A stretch of 12,329 nt of DNA from Lutibacter sp. (lineage in GTDB: Bacteria > Bacteroidota > Bacteroidia > Flavobacteriales > Flavobacteriaceae), in the NCBI GenBank assembly GCA_003516285.1, contig DPCK01000110.1, positions 13,834 through 26,162 of the forward strand, written 5' to 3'. Shown piece after piece: positions 6,590 through 12,329 of this stretch. Under the pieces are notes generated by a model. It saw only the letters and a program-made list of their open reading frames with translations, was not told where the DNA came from and did not search any database. Each line of letters begins with the position of its first letter. Position 1 is the stretch's first letter. Both the position numbers and the translations under genes were made by a program.

Positions 6590-7396
6590 TTACAATTTGA
6601 AGTGATTCATCAACATCTTTTCATAAACTTTATCAGGCAATATTCTTTTTAAAATAATAGAAAATTTTTGCATAAAATCGCCCACTTTGTAATGGATTTC
6701 AGGTTTTGGTGTGTTGATGATTTTATAAATGGCTTCAGCCATCTGAATCGGATTGCTGCCGCTGTCCACGTGCGCATCCATTAAATCCAGGTTTTTCTGG
6801 TAGTTTTTTTTGTAAGGCGATTCATAAAAAATCGGCGTATGATAGCGACCAGAGGCTATATTTGTGGCAAAATCGCCAGGCGCCACGTTGGTCACTTCAA
6901 TGCCAAAACCTTTAACTTCCATCCTAATCGCTTCGGTCACAATTTCCAAAGCGCCTTTTGTTGCGGAATAAATCCCCCTGAACGGCAATCCCATATAACC
7001 GGCAATAGAAGTTACATTGATAATCAGTCCGCTGTTTTGTTTGCGCATTTGCGGCAATACGGCTTTCATCATTTCAATCGCCCCAAAAAAATTGGTTTCA
7101 AAAACCTTTCGTATTTCATCGGTCGGTGTTTCTTCAATGGCTCCGGTAATCCCCATTCCTGCGTTGTTGATCAAAATATCAATACGGCCTTCCGCAGCAA
7201 TGATGTCATTAACAGCTTTCAGAATGGTTTCCTTATCATTAACATCCAAAGCAATTAAGCGAAAAGGGTGATCGGTGATGTTATCCGGATTTCTGCTGGT
7301 TCCGTAAACGATGAATCCTTTTTGTGTTAAAAATTCACCAACAGATTTTCCTATTCCTGAAGATCCTCCTGTAATTAAAACGACTTTATTTCTCAT
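6590..7396 (-). CDS. Short-chain dehydrogenase/reductase (classical SDR)
   Basis: This is an NAD(P)(H)-dependent oxidoreductase of 268 residues with a Rossmann fold, probably cytoplasmic; the substrate is not evident. Classical SDR motifs are all present: TGGSSGIG cofactor loop (9-16), Asp51-Val52 contacting the adenine, NNAG (77-80), the catalytic Ser130 in VTSIAG, and Tyr143-x-x-x-Lys147 in YSATKGAL. A VAPGDFATNI segment (171-180) follows. Ser-Arg after the second strand (YGTSRNP) suggests an NADP preference. The C-terminal 50 residues, with a Lys-rich end, are longer than in the minimal 250-residue SDR and may form a substrate cap or membrane-associated helix (inference). The ATG at 7396 gives the usual four residues before the first strand. 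The gene is flanked on both sides by repeat-rich noncoding DNA. No exact TAnnTTTG box is seen just upstream. Confidence 0.95.
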   Translation of the reverse strand: MRNKVVLITGGSSGIGKSVGEFLTQKGFIVYGTSRNPDNITDHPFRLIALDVNDKETILKAVNDIIAAEGRIDILINNAGMGITGAIEETPTDEIRKVFETNFFGAIEMMKAVLPQMRKQNSGLIINVTSIAGYMGLPFRGIYSATKGALEIVTEAIRMEVKGFGIEVTNVAPGDFATNIASGRYHTPIFYESPYKKNYQKNLDLMDAHVDSGSNPIQMAEAIYKIINTPKPEIHYKVGDFMQKFSIILKRILPDKVYEKMLMNHFKL

Positions 7397-7423
7397 TGAA
7401 AAATTAAAATATTAAATAGTTGG

Positions 7424-7552
7424 GCGTTACCCGCCAGCTGGCGGGTCGGGCTATGCGCTTCAATCCGTCTTTGCGAGCGCAGACCGGCAATCTGTTGAAC
7501 ATATTGCTGTACAAGCTCAAAAATCCGGGATTTACACTGCTATCCCTAACGC
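7424..7552. repeat. 129-bp imperfect inverted-repeat element carrying an 18-bp palindrome
   Basis: The element begins GCGTTA (7424-7429) and ends TAACGC (7547-7552). At its centre GCAATCTGTT (7487-7496) faces AACATATTGC (7498-7507) across one base with a single mismatch. The left arm exceeds the right by exactly 18 bases, which equals one G/C-rich hairpin segment. ACCCGCCAGCTGGCGGGT (7429-7446), a perfect 18-bp palindrome, lies at that spot. Between ends and centre the arms match only partly (GGG, TA, AATCC, GAGC). I see no coding potential. It resembles intergenic foldback repeats common in Flavobacteriaceae (recollection, not a search). Confidence 0.65.
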
Positions 7553-7565
7553 AAATTGATTTACG

Positions 7566-7583
7566 TCCCGATAGCTATCGGGA
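7566..7583. repeat. 18-bp perfect palindrome
   Basis: TCCCGATAGCTATCGGGA is identical to its reverse complement. It stands 13 bases beyond the foldback element and could be a repeat unit, hairpin or dimeric protein site. It is far from any start codon (about 170 bases before the SDR ATG), so an operator role is unsupported. Confidence 0.6.
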
Positions 7584-7852
7584 TTACAATTTTTGATTTA
7601 CGAAAAAATGACGTAATCAAATGCTAAATAAAACAAAATTGCGCACTTTGCGTTTTTTTCTTCCGTTCCTTGCGGTTAAATGCAAATTTCGTGTGAATTG
7701 ATTTTTTTATTTTTTAATTGTTTTTATTATAGAATACGCAAAATATAGTGCCACAGCATTCAGCCAAAAATTGCAATCCATCATTAGAAATCAAAAGTAA
7801 GGTATTTATGGAGATTTAAAAAGTCCTTCAAAAAAGGATTTAAGGAGAAAAG
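7584..7852. other. Intergenic stretch without genes, including a TTTGCG-type repeat remnant
   Basis: No reading frame here has credible coding content. Positions 7641-7680 hold GCGCACTTTGCG, a T tract, and CCTTGCGGTTAAA, resembling a TTTGCG-based intergenic repeat seen in other Bacteroidota (recollection). A weak 8-bp stem (7821-7828 with 7834-7841) lies downstream of ffs on its strand. The rest is A/T-rich DNA with nothing I can name. Confidence 0.5.
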
Positions 7853-7858
7853 AAAAAA
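7853..7858 (-). terminator. U-run terminating the SRP RNA
   Basis: On the minus strand the closing stem of the SRP RNA is followed directly by six T residues, then C and more T residues. Stem plus U-run is the usual way small SRP RNA transcripts end. Confidence 0.65.
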
Positions 7859-7954
7859 GGGCAAGCGACCTACATCACACCGCTACAACCTAATACCTTT
7901 GCTGCGTTCCCGCCCTGGAGGGTTCAAAGGGAGCTGGTTGTGCAGGACTTGCCC
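7859..7954 (-). ncRNA. ffs: Signal recognition particle RNA, small bacterial (4.5S) type
   Basis: On the minus strand the RNA begins GGGCAAGTCC and ends GGTCGCTTGCCC, so the first and last seven bases pair as a closing stem. The middle holds the conserved SRP helix 8 tip: CCAGGGC, a GCG-GGAA-CGC stem-loop (GGAA tetraloop at 7910-7907), then AGCAAAGG, giving the asymmetric and symmetric loops that bind the Ffh M domain. A hairpin arm (CAACCAGCTCCC against the GGTTGTAGC side) continues the rod. The length of about 96 bases fits the small SRP RNA of Gram-negative bacteria, without an Alu domain. With Ffh and FtsY it targets membrane proteins to the translocon during translation. A one-mismatch -7 box (TAAATTCG, 7966-7959) lies just upstream. 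The exact ends are inferred from the stem. Confidence 0.93.
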
Positions 7955-8102
7955 GGCGCGAATTTACAATCATTTTTTTAATTTTACCACTATTTTTTTT
8001 CAAATTTTATTGTAACAAAACTAAATGAGTGTTTACTAATAACTTAATAAAAATTTACCATAATTGTTAAAATTTAACCGCCAATGGTAATAAGGTATTT
8101 AC

Positions 8103-8110
8103 TATATTTG
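8103..8110 (+). promoter_or_regulatory. Candidate -7 promoter box for the DUF4199-glycosyltransferase pair
   Basis: TATATTTG matches TAnnTTTG exactly and ends 25 bases before the ATG at 8136. No obvious -33 TTG is at the usual distance. Confidence 0.5.
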
Positions 8111-8135
8111 TTCAACCAAAAATCAATCAATTATT

Positions 8136-8672
8136 ATGGAAAATCAAGAAATCACGCCAAAACAAATTATGTTAAACTACGGTTTAATGTTAGGATTTGC
8201 ATCTGTTTTAATCAGTGTTGCCTTATATGCAATGGGAAAAACCTACGAACCTCATTGGTCTGTAGGCGTTATCAGCACAATGATTACCGTGGCAGTCATC
8301 ATTTTAGGCATCAAGAAAATTAAAGAAATCAACAACGGATTTTTATCATTGTCCGAAGCGTTAAAAACCGGATTGGGCATTGCGCTCATCTCAGGATTGA
8401 TTCTCGTTGCTTATAATTTAATTTTTGTCACTTTTATTGAGCCTGAATACTTTGCAAGAATGTTGGAAGTGCAACAACAAAAAATGATAGAAATGTATCC
8501 TAACTTTTCTGATGAGCAATTGGAAGCATCCTTGGAAATGAGTAAAAAAATGTCAGGTCCTATGATTAATTCCGCGATTATCATTATTGGGAGCTTATTT
8601 CTTGGATTTATTATTTCTCTGATTGGCGGACTGATTATGAAAAAAACCGACGAGGAAATCACCAGTATTTAA
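8136..8672 (+). CDS. DUF4199 family membrane protein
   Basis: This 178-residue inner-membrane protein has four predicted transmembrane segments, at about 12-33, 41-60, 77-100 and 143-168. The loop between the third and fourth (101-142) is Glu/Met/Lys-rich and probably helical, with IEPEYFARMLEVQQQK and FSDEQLEASLEMSKKM. The FLSLSEALKTG segment before the third helix and the overall layout match DUF4199, a family found mainly in Bacteroidota, whose biochemical function I do not know. The ATG at 8136 follows a TATATTTG box. The next gene, a glycosyltransferase, starts 11 bases after the stop, so the two are very likely co-transcribed. That pairing suggests an accessory or scaffold role in a membrane glycosylation step (inference). 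Confidence 0.9.
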   Translation: MENQEITPKQIMLNYGLMLGFASVLISVALYAMGKTYEPHWSVGVISTMITVAVIILGIKKIKEINNGFLSLSEALKTGLGIALISGLILVAYNLIFVTFIEPEYFARMLEVQQQKMIEMYPNFSDEQLEASLEMSKKMSGPMINSAIIIIGSLFLGFIISLIGGLIMKKTDEEITSI

Positions 8673-8683
8673 AACAATTTTAA

Positions 8684-9631
8684 ATGGATATATCCATAGT
8701 CATTCCACTGCTTAATGAAGATGAATCCTTAAATGAATTACACGATTGGATTGTAAAAGTGATGCAATCCAATCGTTATTCTTATGAATTGCTTTTTATT
8801 GATGACGGCAGCACCGACAATTCCTGGAAGGTGATTAAGTCGTTATCCGAAAAAAACCCAAATGTAAAAGGCATTCGATTTCAAAAAAATTACGGAAAAT
8901 CCCAGGCCTTAAATGCCGGATTTAAAGTTGTGACCGGTGATGTTGTAATCACTATGGACGCCGATTTACAGGACAGTCCGGATGAAATTCCAGAACTTTT
9001 TAATTTGATAAAAAGTGGGGATTTCGATTTGGTTTCAGGCTGGAAGAAAAAACGTTTCGATTCTAAAATCAGAAAAAACATTCCTTCAAAATTATTCAAC
9101 GCCGCCGCAAGAAAAACTTCGGGCTTGAAATTGCACGATTTTAATTGCGGATTGAAAGCCTACAAAAATGAAGTGATCAAAAATATTGATGTGAACGGCG
9201 AAATGCACCGATATATTCCTGTTTTGGCCAAAAATGCAGGATTTAATAAAATTACCGAAAAAGTGGTTGCCCACCAAGCCAGAAAATATGGCGTAACCAA
9301 ATTTGGTATGGAACGTTTCATTAACGGATTTCTGGACCTGATTACCATTTGGTTCCTGTCAAAATTCGGCAAAAGGCCGATGCATTTGTTCGGATTGTTG
9401 GGAACCCTGACCTTTTTCATCGGATTTTGTTTTGCGTTGTATTTGGGAATTGACAAATTATTTTTTAATCCGACTGGCCGTTTGATTACTGCCAAACCTC
9501 AATTTTATCTGGCAATAGCTGCTATGATTATTGGTACACAACTATTTTTGGCCGGTTTTTTGGGCGAACTTATTTTACGCTCAAAATCGGATACCAAACG
9601 GTACAACATCTCAGATAAAATAAACAGTTGA
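8684..9631 (+). CDS. Family 2 glycosyltransferase with two C-terminal membrane helices
   Basis: This enzyme transfers a sugar from an activated nucleotide donor, probably onto a polyprenyl phosphate or another membrane acceptor at the cytoplasmic face. The GT-A fold is clear: the SIVIPLLNEDESL start (4-16), nucleotide-binding LLFIDDGSTDNS (37-48), NYGKSQALNAGF (69-80), the metal-binding DxD in MDADLQD (91-97), FNCGLKAY (153-160), and the acceptor-side VAHQARKYGVTKFG (195-208). Two transmembrane segments follow at about 235-256 and 273-299, as in the DPM1/GtrB/ArnC-like subgroup. The length of 315 fits that subgroup. The specific sugar and acceptor cannot be told from sequence. It is 11 bases downstream of the DUF4199 gene; a new promoter box lies between it and the next gene. 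Confidence 0.95.
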   Translation: MDISIVIPLLNEDESLNELHDWIVKVMQSNRYSYELLFIDDGSTDNSWKVIKSLSEKNPNVKGIRFQKNYGKSQALNAGFKVVTGDVVITMDADLQDSPDEIPELFNLIKSGDFDLVSGWKKKRFDSKIRKNIPSKLFNAAARKTSGLKLHDFNCGLKAYKNEVIKNIDVNGEMHRYIPVLAKNAGFNKITEKVVAHQARKYGVTKFGMERFINGFLDLITIWFLSKFGKRPMHLFGLLGTLTFFIGFCFALYLGIDKLFFNPTGRLITAKPQFYLAIAAMIIGTQLFLAGFLGELILRSKSDTKRYNISDKINS

Positions 9632-9651
9632 TTGTTTTAATATAATTGAAC

Positions 9652-9659
9652 TATTTTTG
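9652..9659 (+). promoter_or_regulatory. Candidate promoter (-33 TTG and -7 TATTTTTG) for the phosphohexomutase gene
   Basis: TATTTTTG matches TAnnTTTG and ends 20 bases before the ATG at 9680. TTG at 9628-9630 or 9632-9634 lies 21 or 17 bases upstream, a suitable -33 element. This is the best complete promoter in the window. Confidence 0.6.
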
Positions 9660-9679
9660 CACTATTAAATTCATACAAT

Positions 9680-11395
9680 ATGACGGAAATCTTAAACAAA
9701 GCCCAACGTTGGCTGACTGATACTTTTGACAAAAAAACTCAGACGGAGGTGCAACAATTAATTGCCGGAAATCCAACACAATTAACGGAGCATTTTTATC
9801 AGGATTTGGAATTTGGCACCGGAGGAATGCGTGGCATAATGGGCGCAGGAACCAATAGAATCAATAAATATACGCTGGGCAGGGCAACCCAAGGTTTGTC
9901 AAATTATTTAAATAAAACTTTTCCAAACAAACCTTTGAAAGCCGTAATTGCTTATGATTGCAGACATAACAGCAAGGAATTTGCAAAAATTGTGGCCGAT
10001 GTATTTTCCGCAAACAATATTAAAGTATATATCTTCGAAAATTTGCGTCCGACCCCGGAACTTTCGTTTGCGGTAAGACATTTGGGCTGTGATGCCGGAA
10101 TTGTATTAACCGCTTCCCATAATCCGCCAGAATATAATGGGTATAAAGTTTATTGGAATGATGGCGGACAAATAGTTCCGCCGCAGGACAATGATATCAT
10201 TGCTGAAGTGAACCGTTTGGATTTTTCCCAAATTAACTTTAAAGCCAATGAAAATTTAATTGAAACTATCGGCAAAGAAGTCGATGAAGCTTTTATAAAT
10301 GCCTCTGTTAAAAACGGCACCTTCAATACAAGAGGCAAAGAAAACCTAAAGGTTGTTTTCACTTCCATACACGGAACTTCCATTACTTCCATACCGGAAG
10401 CATTTAAAAGAGCCGGCTATACTGATGTTCATATTGTTGAAGAACAACGCGTCCCAAATGGCAATTTTCCAACGGTTAAATCTCCAAATCCCGAAGAACC
10501 GGATGCCTTGAAAATGGCCACTGATCTGGCTGAAAAAATTCACGCAGACATCGTAATAGGAACCGATCCGGATGGTGACCGACTGGGTATTGCCGTAAGA
10601 AATCTGGAAGGAAATATGGCCTTGTTGAACGGAAATCAGACGATGTGTCTGATGACCGATTTTTTAATCAGAAAATGGAAAGAAGCCGGAAAACTAAATG
10701 GTAAACAATTTGTGGGTTCCACCATAGTTTCCACCAATTTGGTGAATGAAATTGCGTCCAGCTACGGCGTTGAAACCAAAGTTGGCCTGACCGGATTTAA
10801 GTGGATTGCCAAAATGGTTCGTGAGGCCGAGGGAAAACAAGAATTTATTGGCGGCGGCGAGGAAAGTTTCGGTTATATGATTGGCGATTTTGTGCGCGAT
10901 AAAGATGCAACTACCGCTACCCTTTTGGCTTGTGAAATTGCCGCAAATGCAAAAGCAACCGGAAGTTCTATGTACCGGGAATTGCTGCAAATTTATGCGG
11001 ACAATCATTTTTACAAAGAACATTTAATTTCTATTGTAAAAAAAGGAATGGACGGCGCCGACCAGATTAAACAGATGATGGTTGATTTACGCGAGAATCC
11101 TTTTACGGTAATAGACGGTTCAAAAGTCAATTATTTATTCGATTATCAGGCTTCAACCAGAAAGAATTTACTGACCGGAGAAATTAAAAATATCGACATT
11201 CCAAAATCCAATGTGTTGATTTATCATACGGAAGACGGCACAAAAATAGCCGCAAGACCAAGCGGAACAGAACCAAAAATTAAATTCTATTTCAGTGTGA
11301 AAGGAAAATTGGATGTCATTGAAAACGCAAAAAAAGTTGAAATTGAACTGGATGCCAAAATTCAACGCATTATTGCCGAACTTAAATTGAGCTAA
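9680..11395 (+). CDS. Phosphoglucomutase/phosphomannomutase family enzyme (alpha-D-phosphohexomutase)
   Basis: This cytoplasmic enzyme interconverts hexose 1-phosphates and 6-phosphates, feeding nucleotide-sugar synthesis and glycogen or glucose metabolism. Domain 1 has an EFGTGGMRG substrate/phosphate loop (44-52) and the catalytic phosphoserine motif TASHNPP with Ser146. Domain 2 has the metal-binding loop DPDGDR (296-301). Domain 3 carries the sugar-recognition GGGEES (391-396). Domain 4 ends with the phosphate-binding RPSGTEPK (526-533). The 571-residue length and EFGTGGMRG point to the long PgcA/PGM2-like subgroup, not the 450-residue PMM/PGM or GlmM types; a phosphopentomutase side activity is possible. 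All catalytic elements are present. It lies after the glycosyltransferase with its own promoter box and before an ABC exporter. I leave the symbol blank because substrate choice (glucose or mannose) is not certain. Confidence 0.96.
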   Translation: MTEILNKAQRWLTDTFDKKTQTEVQQLIAGNPTQLTEHFYQDLEFGTGGMRGIMGAGTNRINKYTLGRATQGLSNYLNKTFPNKPLKAVIAYDCRHNSKEFAKIVADVFSANNIKVYIFENLRPTPELSFAVRHLGCDAGIVLTASHNPPEYNGYKVYWNDGGQIVPPQDNDIIAEVNRLDFSQINFKANENLIETIGKEVDEAFINASVKNGTFNTRGKENLKVVFTSIHGTSITSIPEAFKRAGYTDVHIVEEQRVPNGNFPTVKSPNPEEPDALKMATDLAEKIHADIVIGTDPDGDRLGIAVRNLEGNMALLNGNQTMCLMTDFLIRKWKEAGKLNGKQFVGSTIVSTNLVNEIASSYGVETKVGLTGFKWIAKMVREAEGKQEFIGGGEESFGYMIGDFVRDKDATTATLLACEIAANAKATGSSMYRELLQIYADNHFYKEHLISIVKKGMDGADQIKQMMVDLRENPFTVIDGSKVNYLFDYQASTRKNLLTGEIKNIDIPKSNVLIYHTEDGTKIAARPSGTEPKIKFYFSVKGKLDVIENAKKVEIELDAKIQRIIAELKLS

Positions 11396-11402
11396 ATGGC
11401 AA

Positions 11403-11431
11403 TAAGTTATAGGTTATTAGTTGTTGGTCTA
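11403..11431. repeat. Low-complexity GTTATTAGTTGTT-type spacer motif
   Basis: TAAGTTATAGGTTATTAGTTGTTGG lies just after the phosphohexomutase stop, shown here in pieces of one degenerate GTTATTAG motif. A related TAGTTATTAGTTAGCAG is found on the minus strand at 5567-5551, also beside stop codons. Confidence 0.4.
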
Positions 11432-11441
11432 GGAAATCAAA

Positions 11442-11473
11442 AAATTCCCCTCTTGAGAGGGGCTAGGGGTGTG
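11442..11473. repeat. Dispersed G/C-rich foldback repeat, compact copy
   Basis: It starts AAATT, continues with the stem CCCCTC-TTGA-GAGGGG (11447-11462) and ends with CTAGGGGTGTG. It is the same element as 6343-6398, in opposite orientation and without the 24-base insert. It lies between the phosphohexomutase and ABC exporter genes. The hairpin may slow or end transcription there, but no T tract follows, so it is not a standard rho-independent terminator. Confidence 0.75.
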
Positions 11474-11511
11474 TAATTTCCGGCACAAATAAAATAAAAT
11501 AAAAAAAATTA

Positions 11512-12329
11512 ATGAAGTACTTCAAACAAATATTGGTTTATGCCAAACCTTATAAAATATATGGTGTTTTAAACATTGTCAGCAATATTTTTTATGCGTT
11601 GTTTGGGACATTGGCCTTTGTATCGCTGATGCCAATGCTAAAAGTACTTTTTAAAACTGCGGAACCCATCACTGTAAAACCTTCCTATGAAAGCATTTCA
11701 AAACTGGGCGACTACATTGAAAATTCCATCAACTACTTCATTACCATTAAAGTAAATACCGAAGGTGAAATGAAGGCTTTGCTTTTTATGATCGTGATTG
11801 TCATCAGCACTTTTTTGCTTAAAAACATTTTTGGTTATTTGGCGATGTACTTTATTACCTTTTTAAGAAATGGAGTTTTAAAGGATGTGAGAAATGACTT
11901 GTATGAAAAAACAGTGGATTTGCCGCTCGCCTATTTTTCTGAAAAAAGAAAAGGCGATATAATTGCGCGGATTTCAACAGATGTGTTGGAAATCCAACAT
12001 TCATTTTTATCCATTTTGGAACTGATTGTCAGAGAACCTTTAATGATTTTGTTTACGATTATCGCAATGCTCGCTTTAAGTCCGCAATTGACTTTATTTG
12101 TTTTCATCTTTATTCCGATAGCGGGAATCGTTATTTCACTGGTAGGAAAAAAATTAAAAAAACAATCGGATAAAGTTCAAAAAGAGCAAGGTTTATTTTT
12201 ATCGATTTTAGAAGAAACGTTGGGCGGATTAAGGGTGATTAAAGGCTTTAATGCAGAAGGTTATTTCAACTCAAAATTCAGGGAATCCACTTCAAGATTT
12301 TACAGATTCTCCAATTCATTGCTGAACCG
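11512..12329 (+). CDS. ABC exporter, N-terminal transmembrane domain (3'-truncated)
   Basis: The frame from the ATG at 11512 stays open for 272 codons to the window end with no stop. It opens MKYFKQILVYAKPYK, then has a first membrane helix (about 17-42) with an FVSLMPML segment. A polar stretch (about 48-85) precedes a second helix (about 90-115). A third and fourth helix lie at about 171-213. LPLAYFSEKRKGDIIARISTDVLEIQ corresponds to the first intracellular coupling loop of type I exporters (shown in parts: AYFSEKRKG, then RISTDV). EETLGGLRVIKGFNAE is the typical second loop. The ATPase half, with Walker A and the signature motif, would lie beyond the window. MsbA-like lipid export fits, but the substrate is unknown. 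An A-rich leader without Shine-Dalgarno precedes the ATG. Confidence 0.93.
   Translation, partial: MKYFKQILVYAKPYKIYGVLNIVSNIFYALFGTLAFVSLMPMLKVLFKTAEPITVKPSYESISKLGDYIENSINYFITIKVNTEGEMKALLFMIVIVISTFLLKNIFGYLAMYFITFLRNGVLKDVRNDLYEKTVDLPLAYFSEKRKGDIIARISTDVLEIQHSFLSILELIVREPLMILFTIIAMLALSPQLTLFVFIFIPIAGIVISLVGKKLKKQSDKVQKEQGLFLSILEETLGGLRVIKGFNAEGYFNSKFRESTSRFYRFSNSLLN

Noticed and set aside
8084..8323. 79-codon frame overlapping the DUF4199 start
   Set aside because: It starts before the promoter box and overlaps the membrane protein in another frame; the translation has no domain-like features.
10150..11023. Antisense frames of 65-109 codons opposite the phosphohexomutase gene
   Set aside because: They are shadows of a strongly supported gene with every catalytic motif intact.

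Overview
This window reads as ordinary chromosome from a member of the Flavobacteriaceae (phylum Bacteroidota). Four things point there: a secreted protein ending in a type B sorting domain of the type IX secretion system; -7 promoter boxes of the Bacteroidota form TAnnTTTG just before several start codons; a DUF4199 membrane protein; and G/C-rich dispersed repeats in otherwise A/T-rich intergenic DNA. Shine-Dalgarno sequences are weak or absent before the genes, which is also usual for the phylum.

Layout. Positions 1-2780 (+) hold the 3' part of a large modular surface or secreted protein whose start lies outside the window. It meets tail to tail, with no spacer, a small exported protein of unknown function (2781-3311, -). 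uvrB (3455-5443, +) is divergent from that gene and convergent with a short-type transaldolase gene (5565-6218, -); a repeat-rich 121-base spacer separates these two. After a 371-base intergenic stretch full of repeats comes a short-chain dehydrogenase/reductase (6590-7396, -). A second repeat-rich stretch (7397-7858) leads to the small SRP RNA gene ffs (7859-7954, -). Then, on the + strand, come a DUF4199 membrane protein (8136-8672), a membrane-anchored family 2 glycosyltransferase (8684-9631), a phosphoglucomutase/phosphomannomutase-type enzyme (9680-11395), and the N-terminal transmembrane half of an ABC exporter (from 11512), cut by the window end.

How they fit together. The + strand cluster at the right end joins sugar-phosphate interconversion, membrane glycosyl transfer and export, so a role in envelope glycan or lipid supply is plausible but is inference. 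Transaldolase (pentose phosphate pathway) and UvrB (nucleotide excision repair) are housekeeping genes. The SRP RNA serves co-translational membrane targeting.

I found no sign of a new defence, mobile or biosynthetic system: no transposase, phage gene, CRISPR array or tRNA. The parts worth a second look are noncoding: several families of foldback and palindromic elements between 5444 and 7690, one of which recurs in inverted orientation near 11450; an apparently leaderless uvrB start; and the regular roughly 100-residue modules of the first protein.
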